This document shows positions 30,939-39,047 of a DNA stretch of 64,000 nt, piece after piece (positions within the stretch are counted from its first letter, which is position 1; every line of letters starts with the position of its first letter). Location of the stretch: the NCBI GenBank assembly GCA_964422925.1, contig CAYRDC010000015.1, forward strand, positions 1 to 64,000, read 5' to 3'. This DNA is from CAYRDC01 sp964422925 (GTDB taxonomy: Bacteria; Bacteroidota; Bacteroidia; Chitinophagales; S012-47). The translations under genes were made by a program, and so were the position numbers. The notes beneath the pieces were generated by a model. That model made no database searches. It saw only the letters and a program-made list of their open reading frames with translations, and was not told where the DNA came from.

Positions 30939-30946
30939 CAAAAATA
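30939..30946 (-). promoter_or_regulatory. -7 promoter box for the yqeY-cvpA operon
   Basis: On the minus strand TATTTTTG matches TAnnTTTG, with a predicted start near 30932 and a leader of about 16 nt before the ATG at 30916. Confidence 0.5.
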
Positions 30947-31011
30947 TAGATATTCAATAAGTTGAAAGAACCTGTTCACTGGATTGACCGGCCGCAAGCG
31001 TAAACTTATTT

Positions 31012-31203
31012 TTATTCTACTTCTTCGTAGTCGATATAATCGCCTTCCTGGTTTTCAGTTTTTTCTTCAGGCGCCCGGTCCACACGTACGCCTGATTGGT
31101 TTTTACCGGAGTTGCGGGATGGGGACCGGGGGGCGAATAGTGGCCTAAGGATGAAATCCCAAATCAGGTAAAATAACAGCCCATATAAAAGAATCCGAAG
31201 CAT
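31012..31203 (-). CDS. DUF4834-type small membrane protein
   Basis: A 63-residue protein with one N-terminal membrane segment (about residues 3-22, LLYGLLFYLIWDFILRPL) and a short polar, acidic tail ending YIDYEEVE. This layout matches DUF4834, a small Bacteroidota family of unknown function. It stands alone between yqeY and the Omp28-like gene. Confidence 0.72.
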   Translation of the reverse strand: MLRILLYGLLFYLIWDFILRPLFAPRSPSRNSGKNQSGVRVDRAPEEKTENQEGDYIDYEEVE

Positions 31204-31320
31204 GAAACAGCGATGTTCAAAGATAATAAGTTATGATTGGAGCAGCCTTGAAATGATGAGAAAATGGAAAATCTTTCGTAAATTAGCTAAATACGCTTGC
31301 CTTGTTAAAATTAAAACATT

Positions 31321-32187
31321 ATGAAAGCCTATAACCTGATGATTAAAAGCTTGCCCTTAATCTTGGTGTTGGGAGTTCTGATTTTTGATACAACTTCCTG
31401 TAAGAAGAAAGAAGGTTGCACCGATCCGCAGGCATTAAATTATGATGCGGAAGCCAAGGTAGACAATGGAAGTTGCCTGTATCCTACAGAAAGCAGGAAG
31501 GTTACTTTCATTGAATTTACGGCTACCTGGTGCTTGCAATGCGGGAGCTGGGGATCTGATGCTTTTCATCAGACCCTGGCCGACAACCCGGATGAATTAA
31601 TTGGTATTGCATCGCATTCCTCACCGACTGATCCAATGTACAATTCGGTAGCCCAGGCATTTATTGATAATTTTTCTATTGACAACTGGCCCAATTACTG
31701 GATAGGAAATGATTTCCTCGCAAACAATTACTTCCAGGTGAATAATTACCTTCCGACTTATATGGCTCAGCCCGTGGTTGCCAATGTCCTAGCCCTGTAC
31801 TCCATTGACGCCACTGGCATTACGGTGCGCACTTCCACAAAATTTTTTAAGGATGCTACGGGAGATTTCTACCTTGGAGTGTATGTGCTGGAAAGTGGCA
31901 TAGACGGAAGTCCCACAGCCGGTGCCTATGCACAAAGCGGTACGAATGACCCCAATTATACGCATGACCATGTTTTACGTGCCGCTGCGACAGCCAATCC
32001 CTGGGGCGATCAGATTGTCAGTGGTTCAGCTACAGCCGGTGAAATCATAAATATGACCTATACCATCCCGCTGCAGGTTGAATGGAATACCGAAAACCTG
32101 GATATTGTTTGCGTGATCTGGAAGGCTAACGGTTCTTCATACGATTATGTAAACGCAGCCGAGGGGACAGAAGAAACAGTTAATTAA
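31321..32187 (+). CDS. Omp28-like lipoprotein with thioredoxin-like active site
   Basis: A 288-residue lipoprotein: signal peptide to TTSC (Cys27) and a short cysteine pair segment (GCTDPQALNYDAEAKVDNGSC) of the repeated extracellular type seen in T9SS bacteria. Then comes the Omp28-related domain with FTATWCLQCGSWG, where the CxxC of a thioredoxin fold is seen. The rest is beta-rich and ends without a T9SS tail. Omp28 is a surface protein of Porphyromonas; its role is not settled. It is probably monocistronic, followed by a terminator. Confidence 0.8.
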   Translation: MKAYNLMIKSLPLILVLGVLIFDTTSCKKKEGCTDPQALNYDAEAKVDNGSCLYPTESRKVTFIEFTATWCLQCGSWGSDAFHQTLADNPDELIGIASHSSPTDPMYNSVAQAFIDNFSIDNWPNYWIGNDFLANNYFQVNNYLPTYMAQPVVANVLALYSIDATGITVRTSTKFFKDATGDFYLGVYVLESGIDGSPTAGAYAQSGTNDPNYTHDHVLRAAATANPWGDQIVSGSATAGEIINMTYTIPLQVEWNTENLDIVCVIWKANGSSYDYVNAAEGTEETVN

Positions 32188-32215
32188 ATCCTGTTATGGC
32201 ATTATTTCTATTCAG

Positions 32216-32244
32216 GCCTTCCGCCCTCTGTGGGAGGCTTTTTT
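32216..32244 (+). terminator. Rho-independent terminator after the Omp28-like gene
   Basis: GCCTTCC and GGGAGGC pair over 7 bp (one G-U) around a 9-nt loop, followed by six T residues. The T-run runs into the stop region of the convergent DUF1684 gene. Confidence 0.8.
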
Positions 32245-32848
32245 AATTTGGATATAATGCTTTTTCACCAGCCAGGATGGGAATATCGAGCCAATTTTCC
32301 CTGGGTGGGATGGGGCACGACCATTTGTAGCTGTATGCGCAGTATGGGTTATAGGCCCTGTTGAAATCGATGAGGACAGAGTCCGATTCCGGTATCCGGA
32401 GGTCGAGGTAGCGGCCCCCGCCATAAGTTTGTTTCCCGTTGGTGGCATCCTTGAAAGGCAGGAACAAATAATCGGCATACTCGGGATTACCGGCCAGGCG
32501 CAGGTTCTGATACACCATCAGTTCCAGGGGCCTTCCCTGAAGAGTGAAATAAAGCCTGCCGTACCTCTTATATGGGTCAGCCACTTTGCCGGATACTTCC
32601 ATTTCAAACACAGAATCCTCCTCCAGCTTTTCAAACCTGGCCCACACCCGGTATGAAGAATCCACCGGGAAATATTTCAGGCCTGTAAATCCTTCCAGCG
32701 TGTCCAACGGGGATTGTTCCGGATCTTTGAACAGAAGATCTTTCTCCGAACGTTCTTCCAGGATTTGCTTTTCATAATTACCGGGCTTTTTTTCCCGGCA
32801 GGAACCCATCAAAACCAAGAGGACGATAGCAGTAAGTGTAAAACGCAT
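32243..32848 (-). CDS. DUF1684 lipoprotein
   Basis: A 201-residue lipoprotein: signal peptide with lipobox MGSC (Cys17), then the DUF1684 beta-rich domain. Its hallmarks are KYFPVDSSYRVWARFE, the strand LMVYQN followed by LFLPFKDATNGKQTYGGGRYLDL, and DFNRAYNPYCAYSYKWSCPIPP. The domain is found across bacteria and often has YNPYCAY and CPIPPxEN, both seen here. No enzymatic role is known to me. The promoter box abuts the ATG, implying a leaderless message. Confidence 0.88.
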   Translation of the reverse strand: MRFTLTAIVLLVLMGSCREKKPGNYEKQILEERSEKDLLFKDPEQSPLDTLEGFTGLKYFPVDSSYRVWARFEKLEEDSVFEMEVSGKVADPYKRYGRLYFTLQGRPLELMVYQNLRLAGNPEYADYLFLPFKDATNGKQTYGGGRYLDLRIPESDSVLIDFNRAYNPYCAYSYKWSCPIPPRENWLDIPILAGEKALYPN

Positions 32849-32853
32849 GTTCG

Positions 32854-32861
32854 CAAAGATA
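32854..32861 (-). promoter_or_regulatory. -7 promoter box for the DUF1684 gene
   Basis: On the minus strand TATCTTTG matches TAnnTTTG and ends five bases before the ATG at 32848, so transcription should begin at or next to the start codon. Confidence 0.5.
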
Positions 32862-32866
32862 ACAGA

Positions 32867-35680
32867 TCAGCGGCTCAGGTACATGGACTTTTGGCGGTAC
32901 ATCTCCCGGAAGTACGTATCGTGCAAGTCATTGATGAACAGGATCGACTCTCCGGTGCTGCGCATTTCAGGCCCCAGTTCCTTGTTTACGTTCGGGAATT
33001 TATCGAAGGAAAAAACAGGTAGCTTAATGGCAAATCCATTCAGTTTCCGGTTGAAATCAAAATCCGACAGCCTGGCATGCCCTGTCATAATTTTTGTGGC
33101 AATATTCAAAAACGGAATCTGGTACGCTTTGCTGATAAAGGGCATGGTCCGGGAAGCTCTCGGGTTAGCTTCTATCACGTAAACGTTACCATTTTTTACG
33201 GCAAACTGGATATTAATCAGGCCTTTGATATTGAGCGCCAGGGCCAGTTTCTCGGCATATTCCTGCATAGTGTCCATTACACGGGGCGAAAGGTCGTAAG
33301 GGGGCAACACTGCGCTGCTGTCGCCTGAATGAATACCAGCCGGTTCGATATGCTCCATGACCCCCATGACCACCACCTGCTCCCCGTCACAAATGGCATC
33401 TATTTCCGCTTCTTCGGCCCGGTCCAGGAAATGATCAATCAAAATGGTGTTGTTCGGAAAATGCTTGAGAATGCCTATAACGGTTTTTTCGAGGTCTTCA
33501 TCGTTGATAACGATGCGCATTCGCTGCCCGCCCAGTACATAACTGGGCCGGATGAGCACCGGATAGCCTACTTCTTTGGCCACTTCCAGGGCTTCTTCTG
33601 CGGTATAGGCCACTCCGTAATGCGGGTAGGGGATATCGAGCTTCTGCAGGAGCCGGCTGAAACGGCCCCGGTCTTCGCACAGGTCCATGCTTTCAAAGCT
33701 GGTTCCCACAATGGGAATACCTTTTTCATTCAGTTTGCCGGCCAGTTTTAGGGCGGTTTGCCCCCCAAGCTGTACGATTATCCCGTCCGGCCGCTCCAGC
33801 TCTATGATATCGTTAAGATGCTCCCAGAATACCGGTTCAAAATACAGTTTGTCGGCAATGTCGAAATCAGTCGATACGGTTTCCGGGTTGCAATTGATCA
33901 TGATGGCTTCATAACCGATTTCCCGCAATGCCATAACCCCATGCACGCAGCAGTAGTCGAACTCAATACCCTGTCCGATCCGGTTTGGGCCGGAACCCAG
34001 TACGATGATTTTTTTCCTGTTGGAGGGGATGCTTTCGTTTTCCTCGTCATAAGCTGAATAATAATAGGGAGTCCGGGCATTGAATTCGGCCGCGCAGGTA
34101 TCAACCAGCTTATACACCCGTTTTAAACCCAGCGCTTTTCTGCGCTGTTCTATGGTTTCTTCATCGGTATTGAGGAGCCAGGCAAGCTGGGCGTCTGAAT
34201 AGCCCCATTGTTTGGCTTGTTTCAATACTTTCCGGGGCAGGTTCTCGTGCGTGTATCGCCTGATTTCGGCTTCCAATTTTACCAGTTGCTGAATTTGCAG
34301 GATAAACCAGCGGTCGATCCGCGTGAGTTTTTGGATGGTTTTTACTGGGACCCCAAGGCGCAGGGCTTCCTTTATCTTGAAAACACGGTCCCAGCCGGGA
34401 TGTTGCAATCCGCCCAGCAGGTCTTCCACTTTCCGCCAGGTTCTTCCATCGGCCCCCAACCCTATCCGGTTGTTTTCCAATGATTGACAGGCTTTCTGAA
34501 GCGCTTCGTTAAAGCTTCGGCCGATAGCCATTACCTCTCCGACCGATTTCATCTGCAGCCCGAGCGTTTCGTCACATCCCGGGAATTTGTCAAAATTCCA
34601 GCGGGGCACTTTTACCACTACATAATCCAGGGCCGGCTCGAAAAATGCAGAAGTATCCCCAGTGATTTGATTGGTCAGTTCATGGAGCCGGTAACCGATG
34701 GCCAGCTTGGCGGCCACTTTGGCAATGGGATAACCGGTGGCTTTTGAAGCAAGGGCAGAAGAACGGGAAACCCTTGGATTGATTTCTATGGCAATCAAGT
34801 CTTCGTTCTCCGGGTTCAGGGCAAACTGGACATTGCACCCTCCGTCAAAATTGCCCAGGGCCCGCATCATGCGAAATGACATATCCCGCATCTGTTGAAA
34901 GGCTTTGTCGGAAAGGGTCATGGCAGGCGCTATGGTGATGCTGTCCCCGGTGTGGATTCCCATGGGGTCCATATTTTCGACTGTGCAAATAATCACTATA
35001 TTGTCATCCCGGTCGCGGAGGAGTTCCAGTTCAAATTCCTTCCAGCCAAGCACTGCCTTTTCAACCAGCACTTCATGGGTTGGGGAAGCTTTGAGACCGC
35101 GTTCCAGCGCCTGGTCCAGTTGCTCTTTATCATAGACCAGGCTGCCCCCGGTTCCCCCGAGCGTATATGAAGGGCGGATGACCAGTGGGAAACCGATTTC
35201 CTGGGCGATTTCCTTACCTTCCAGGAAAGAGTTGGCAATTTTTGAAGGAGGAATGGGCACATCAATTTGAGCCATTAACTGGCGGAAGGATTCCCGGTTT
35301 TCTGTCAGTTCAATAGCGTGCATATCCACACCAATCAGTTTCACCCCGTATTTATCCCAAATGCCCAGTTCACTGGCTTCCTTGCAAAGGTTCAGGGCAG
35401 TTTGGCCGCCCATGGTGGGCAATACCGCATCGATTTTTTGCTCTTTCAGGATTTGTTCGATGGATTCTACAGTCAGCGGCAGCAGGTAAATATGGTCTGC
35501 AGTAACCGGATCGGTCATGATGGTGGCCGGGTTGGAATTGATCAGCGACACTTCAATGCCTTCTTCCCGAAGGCTCCGGGAAGCCTGCGATCCGGAATAA
35601 TCAAATTCACAAGCTTGGCCAATGATAATGGGTCCGCTGCCGATAATAAGGACGGATCGAATAGAATTGTCTTTGGGCAT
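32867..35680 (-). CDS. carB: Carbamoyl-phosphate synthase large subunit, without the allosteric domain
   Basis: A 937-residue large subunit that makes carbamoyl phosphate for pyrimidine and arginine synthesis. Both ATP-grasp halves are complete: the first begins VLIIGSGPIIIGQACEFDYSG, the second IIVLGSGPNRIGQGIEFDYC, each followed by its biotin carboxylase-like lid. The usual protein has about 1,070 residues and ends in a methylglyoxal-synthase-like domain that binds UMP/ornithine. Here the reading frame ends cleanly after the second synthase half (FREMYRQKSMYLSR). The same short form is, from memory, common in other Bacteroidota. No carA is adjacent in the window; the neighbours are DUF1684 and a divergent hydrolase. 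Confidence 0.95.
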   Translation of the reverse strand: MPKDNSIRSVLIIGSGPIIIGQACEFDYSGSQASRSLREEGIEVSLINSNPATIMTDPVTADHIYLLPLTVESIEQILKEQKIDAVLPTMGGQTALNLCKEASELGIWDKYGVKLIGVDMHAIELTENRESFRQLMAQIDVPIPPSKIANSFLEGKEIAQEIGFPLVIRPSYTLGGTGGSLVYDKEQLDQALERGLKASPTHEVLVEKAVLGWKEFELELLRDRDDNIVIICTVENMDPMGIHTGDSITIAPAMTLSDKAFQQMRDMSFRMMRALGNFDGGCNVQFALNPENEDLIAIEINPRVSRSSALASKATGYPIAKVAAKLAIGYRLHELTNQITGDTSAFFEPALDYVVVKVPRWNFDKFPGCDETLGLQMKSVGEVMAIGRSFNEALQKACQSLENNRIGLGADGRTWRKVEDLLGGLQHPGWDRVFKIKEALRLGVPVKTIQKLTRIDRWFILQIQQLVKLEAEIRRYTHENLPRKVLKQAKQWGYSDAQLAWLLNTDEETIEQRRKALGLKRVYKLVDTCAAEFNARTPYYYSAYDEENESIPSNRKKIIVLGSGPNRIGQGIEFDYCCVHGVMALREIGYEAIMINCNPETVSTDFDIADKLYFEPVFWEHLNDIIELERPDGIIVQLGGQTALKLAGKLNEKGIPIVGTSFESMDLCEDRGRFSRLLQKLDIPYPHYGVAYTAEEALEVAKEVGYPVLIRPSYVLGGQRMRIVINDEDLEKTVIGILKHFPNNTILIDHFLDRAEEAEIDAICDGEQVVVMGVMEHIEPAGIHSGDSSAVLPPYDLSPRVMDTMQEYAEKLALALNIKGLINIQFAVKNGNVYVIEANPRASRTMPFISKAYQIPFLNIATKIMTGHARLSDFDFNRKLNGFAIKLPVFSFDKFPNVNKELGPEMRSTGESILFINDLHDTYFREMYRQKSMYLSR

Positions 35681-35706
35681 GCTGTCCGCTTGTCCGAAAA
35701 GTTGGT

Positions 35707-35714
35707 CAAAATTA
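35707..35714 (-). promoter_or_regulatory. -7 promoter box for carB
   Basis: On the minus strand TAATTTTG matches TAnnTTTG, with a predicted start near 35700 and a leader of about 20 nt. Confidence 0.5.
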
Positions 35715-35808
35715 GGTGATTTGAGGCGTAATCTTTAATAAAATGACCCTTCAATTTGCCATTGTGGAAAATTTATCAGATTTCATCCTGTGGCTTCTGG
35801 GGTATTCG

Positions 35809-35816
35809 TAGCTTTG
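35809..35816 (+). promoter_or_regulatory. -7 promoter box for the hydrolase-GT2 unit
   Basis: TAGCTTTG matches TAnnTTTG. It ends only one base before the GTG at 35818, so transcription would begin inside the first codons of that reading; the GTG at 35827 then becomes the likelier start. Confidence 0.45.
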
Positions 35817-35817
35817 A

Positions 35818-36648
35818 GTGCCGGGAGTGGAAAGCCAGACAGAACATCATTATCTTGAATGGAAGGGTAACCGCCTGCATTACCTGAGATTCGGCCATGG
35901 GGCAAAGATTATGCTCGCTTTTCATGGATTCAGCGATGATGCGGGCATTTTTCTTTCATTGGCAGAAACGCTATCCGACCGGTACACTGTGTATGCTTTT
36001 GATTTTCCGTTTCATGGGAAAACCATCTGGAATTACCGCCACCCCCTGATCCTTCCCCTGTTTTACCGCATTTTCGACCGTTTTTTGGAAAAAAACCATA
36101 TAACAAAATTCACCCCGTTCGGATTCAGCATGGGCGGGCGTGTTGCCTTTTCACTCGTAGAACATTATCCGGCCAGGATCGAAGCCCTGATCCTGGCAGC
36201 TCCGGATGGCTTGCAAACCCACCGGGTGTTTAACCTGGCTGTTTATCCGGCCTGGGGTCGCTTTCTCTTTCGCCAGGTTATGCGCAGACCGGGTCTTTTC
36301 TTTTTCCTTCTGAAAAAGTTGTATGCCTGGGGCCGTATCAGTAAGTTCCTGCATGATTTTACGCTGAATAATATGGACACGGAAGAAAAGCGCAACCGGC
36401 TGTATTTTACCTGGATCACTTTGCGGCAGTTTAAGCCGGATATGAGGCACATAAAATACCTGCTGAATGAACACAAAATTCCCGTGCGCCTGTTCTTAGG
36501 GCAGCGTGATGAAGTGATCAGCCCGGCAGCCGGTAAAAAGTTTTCCGAAGGGCTGGATAACGTGCAATTGTATGTCGTGCCCAAAGGCCACCGGCTGATT
36601 ACCCAATCTTTAAACCCGGTGCTTAAACAGGCTTTGAAAGGATTATGA
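35818..36648 (+). CDS. Alpha/beta hydrolase
   Basis: A 276-residue cytosolic alpha/beta hydrolase. It has HGFSDDAG (oxyanion hole), the nucleophile elbow GFSMGGR and a final His in KGHRLITQS; the acid follows LGQRDEVISP. No ATG is available near the N-terminus. Starts are GTG at 35818 or, better placed relative to the promoter box, GTG at 35827. The ATGA at the 3' end couples it to the glycosyltransferase gene, so a role in lipid or polysaccharide metabolism is possible. The substrate is unknown. Confidence 0.85.
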   Translation: MPGVESQTEHHYLEWKGNRLHYLRFGHGAKIMLAFHGFSDDAGIFLSLAETLSDRYTVYAFDFPFHGKTIWNYRHPLILPLFYRIFDRFLEKNHITKFTPFGFSMGGRVAFSLVEHYPARIEALILAAPDGLQTHRVFNLAVYPAWGRFLFRQVMRRPGLFFFLLKKLYAWGRISKFLHDFTLNNMDTEEKRNRLYFTWITLRQFKPDMRHIKYLLNEHKIPVRLFLGQRDEVISPAAGKKFSEGLDNVQLYVVPKGHRLITQSLNPVLKQALKGL

Positions 36649-37754
36649 TCTGGATGTTCTATACTGCAACTGGATTATTGGCCGGTTACCTGTTTTGGCT
36701 AATCCGCCTGCGGTCAGGGTGGCGAAAACTCTCTTGGCAGGAACCGGAAACCGGTGATGCCATTCCGTTTACCGTGCTAATTCCCGCCCGGAATGAAGGC
36801 GGTACCCTGCCTGCTTTGCTCCGCGACCTCGCGCGGCAGCAATATCCTCTTCATGCCTTGGAAATCATCGTGGTGGATGACCACAGCGAAGACAGCACAC
36901 CACAAGTGGCCCGTTCTTTCAGGGGCATTGCATTGGAATGCTTGCAACTGCCCGAGGGGAAGCGGGGCAAAAAAGAAGCCCTGGACAAGGGGATCGCAGC
37001 AGCTGCCAACCCCTGGGTTTTCACGCTGGACGCGGACGTACGAATCAGCCCGGACTGGGCCGCAGCAATGGCAAGCCGAATTACAGAAGGAGTAAACCTG
37101 ATTTGCGGCCCGGTTGCCTGCATGCAACAGCGCGGTTTTCTTTCCGCCTTTCAGCAACTGGATTTTCTGGGTTTGCAATTCGTAACGGCCGGGACATTCG
37201 GGAACGGGAAACCCGTTTCCTGCAACGGGGCAAACCTGGGTATCCGGAAAGAGGCCTTCCATGCGGTCGGAGGCTATAAAGGGAACCGGCATTTGTCCTC
37301 CGGGGACGATGTGTTCCTGCTGCAGAAGATGGAAAGTGAATTTCCGGGAAGCACCCGTTTTGTAAAACACCCTGCTGCCATGGCCTGGGTCCAACCGCTT
37401 GCCTCCTGGCCGGCATTTTTCCGCCAGCGCATGCGCTGGGCCGGGAAATCCATTTATTATCCTGACCGGAAAACATTGCTCCTGCTTGTGGCGGTATACC
37501 TGCTGAATGTGTCGCTCTTGCTTTCCATATGGGAGGGTTGGTTCAGCGGACATTGGCTGTGGGTGGGCGCTCTCTGGGGCGCAAAGCTGTTGGCGGAGGG
37601 AATGTTCCTGTATCCTCCGGCCCGGTTTTATGACTGTGCTAAAACATTCCGCTGGTTTTTGCCGGTTGGTTTGCTTCATGTGCCTTACACGGTGCTGGTG
37701 GGTTTTTTGGGTATCTTTATTCCGGTAACCTGGAAAGGGCGCAGATCACGATAG
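36645..37754 (+). CDS. Membrane glycosyltransferase, family 2
   Basis: A 369-residue GT2 enzyme. An N-terminal membrane helix (about 2-18) precedes a GT-A domain with VDDHSEDSTPQV (the first Asp pair) and LDADVRIS (DxD). The later SSGDDVFLLQKM and FRQRMRWAGKS supply the acceptor-site Asp and the Q-x-x-R-W-type motif. Three C-terminal membrane helices follow (about 270-365). This layout is that of processive or lipid-anchored sugar transferases such as those making glycolipids. It overlaps the hydrolase gene by 4 bp. Confidence 0.87.
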   Translation: MIWMFYTATGLLAGYLFWLIRLRSGWRKLSWQEPETGDAIPFTVLIPARNEGGTLPALLRDLARQQYPLHALEIIVVDDHSEDSTPQVARSFRGIALECLQLPEGKRGKKEALDKGIAAAANPWVFTLDADVRISPDWAAAMASRITEGVNLICGPVACMQQRGFLSAFQQLDFLGLQFVTAGTFGNGKPVSCNGANLGIRKEAFHAVGGYKGNRHLSSGDDVFLLQKMESEFPGSTRFVKHPAAMAWVQPLASWPAFFRQRMRWAGKSIYYPDRKTLLLLVAVYLLNVSLLLSIWEGWFSGHWLWVGALWGAKLLAEGMFLYPPARFYDCAKTFRWFLPVGLLHVPYTVLVGFLGIFIPVTWKGRRSR

Positions 37755-37796
37755 GAAGGACAGGGGATTCGCAATTATGCTGTTACCAAGAACTCT

Positions 37797-39029
37797 ATGA
37801 ACCGGGATGACCATATAAAAAGCCCGCTAAACCCGAACCGGCTTGCTTTCAGACGTTTTGTCCGGAACAAATTTGCCCTGGCCGGCCTGATTTTTATTGC
37901 ACTGGCTGTATTGGCGGCCATTTTTGCCTATACCTTCATTCCTGATAAAACCCAGTGGGCGAACCAGCAGATGATAGAACTTAAATTGCTGAAACCGGGG
38001 GCTACAGCCCGGGTGCTGGTTTTCCGGAACAACACCGGGGTGCGCCCGAGGCCGGGCTGGATAGCGGCTTTCCGCGGGCAGCGATTGTTGTACCGCTACA
38101 TCCCCCTGATCGATTACCAGGTCAGGGACGGGCAATTGCGGATTACCCGCTACATTGGTTTCCCGGACCGTGGCCCGGTGGAGCAATATGCCCTCGCTGA
38201 TATCCTTTATCCTTTGGGAACTGTGGCCCGAAAACCGGATGGCAGGGTGGTTGTTCACACCCTCGATGGAAAAGAAATAACAACAACCCTGACTGAACTG
38301 GAAAATGAAGTGACTGGCCGGCATATCCGGAAAATCCGGTTCTGGCTGGGAACCGATGCCCTGGGGCGGGATTTTTTAAGCCGGCTGGTTTTGGGAATCC
38401 GCGTTTCCATGGCGGTAGGCCTGATGGCTGTACTGATCTCCCTGGTTATCGGGGTGGTGCTGGGTTCACTGGCCGGTTATTTCCGCGGTAAGGTCGACCT
38501 GGTAATCATGTATGTGATTAACGTGTTTTGGTCGGTACCTACCCTGTTGCTGGCGTTGTCGCTGGCCTTGGTCATGAAAAACGGGCTGACCCAGGTATAC
38601 CTGGCCATTGGGTTAACCATGTGGATTGAAGTGGCCCGTATCGTCCGGGGGCAATTCCTGCTTTTTCGTGAAATGGATTTTGTAAAAGCCGCACGGGCTA
38701 TGGCCATTCCCCGGTGGCGGATCATTTTCAGGCATATCCTGCCCAATCTCACAGGTCCACTGGTGGTGGTCATTGCATCCAATTTTGCCGCGGCTATTTT
38801 GCTGGAAGCAGGGCTGAGCTTTTTGGGTTTAGGCGTTGCCCGGCCCATGCCATCGCTGGGTATGATGCTCAATGACCATAAAACCTATCTCATTGCCGGG
38901 CTGCCGCACCTGGCACTGCTGCCGGGTATCCTGATCAGCCTGCTGGTGCTTGCTTTCTTCCTGCTTGGCAACGGACTGCGAGATGCATTTGATGTGAAAT
39001 CCAAATCATCTTTAGTTGAAATGCAGTAA
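37797..39029 (+). CDS. OppC/DppC-type ABC transporter permease with large periplasmic insert
   Basis: A 410-residue inner-membrane permease of a peptide/nickel-type importer. TM1 is about residues 26-47. A soluble insert of roughly 130 residues follows (rich in beta strands, about 50-185). The normal permease core starts at about 190 (FWLGTDALGRDFLSRLVLG). The EAA loop that contacts the ATPase is EMDFVKAARAMAIPRWRII, followed by FRHILPN. The usual partners (DppA, DppB, DppD/F) are absent next to it. Length and the insert are unusual compared with the 300-residue norm, but similar long forms occur in Bacteroidota. It is followed closely by the phosphatase gene. Confidence 0.86.
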   Translation: MNRDDHIKSPLNPNRLAFRRFVRNKFALAGLIFIALAVLAAIFAYTFIPDKTQWANQQMIELKLLKPGATARVLVFRNNTGVRPRPGWIAAFRGQRLLYRYIPLIDYQVRDGQLRITRYIGFPDRGPVEQYALADILYPLGTVARKPDGRVVVHTLDGKEITTTLTELENEVTGRHIRKIRFWLGTDALGRDFLSRLVLGIRVSMAVGLMAVLISLVIGVVLGSLAGYFRGKVDLVIMYVINVFWSVPTLLLALSLALVMKNGLTQVYLAIGLTMWIEVARIVRGQFLLFREMDFVKAARAMAIPRWRIIFRHILPNLTGPLVVVIASNFAAAILLEAGLSFLGLGVARPMPSLGMMLNDHKTYLIAGLPHLALLPGILISLLVLAFFLLGNGLRDAFDVKSKSSLVEMQ

Positions 39030-39034
39030 TTTTG
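39027..39034 (+). promoter_or_regulatory. -7 promoter box for the GAF-phosphatase gene
   Basis: TAATTTTG matches TAnnTTTG and overlaps the stop of the permease gene, predicting a start near 39041, 7 nt before the TTG start. Confidence 0.5.
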
Positions 39035-39047
39035 TTTTGCATCATAA

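Noticed and set aside
36777..37679. Open frame of 300 codons on the minus strand opposite the GT2 gene
   Set aside because: Antisense to a clear glycosyltransferase with catalytic motifs; no family likeness.
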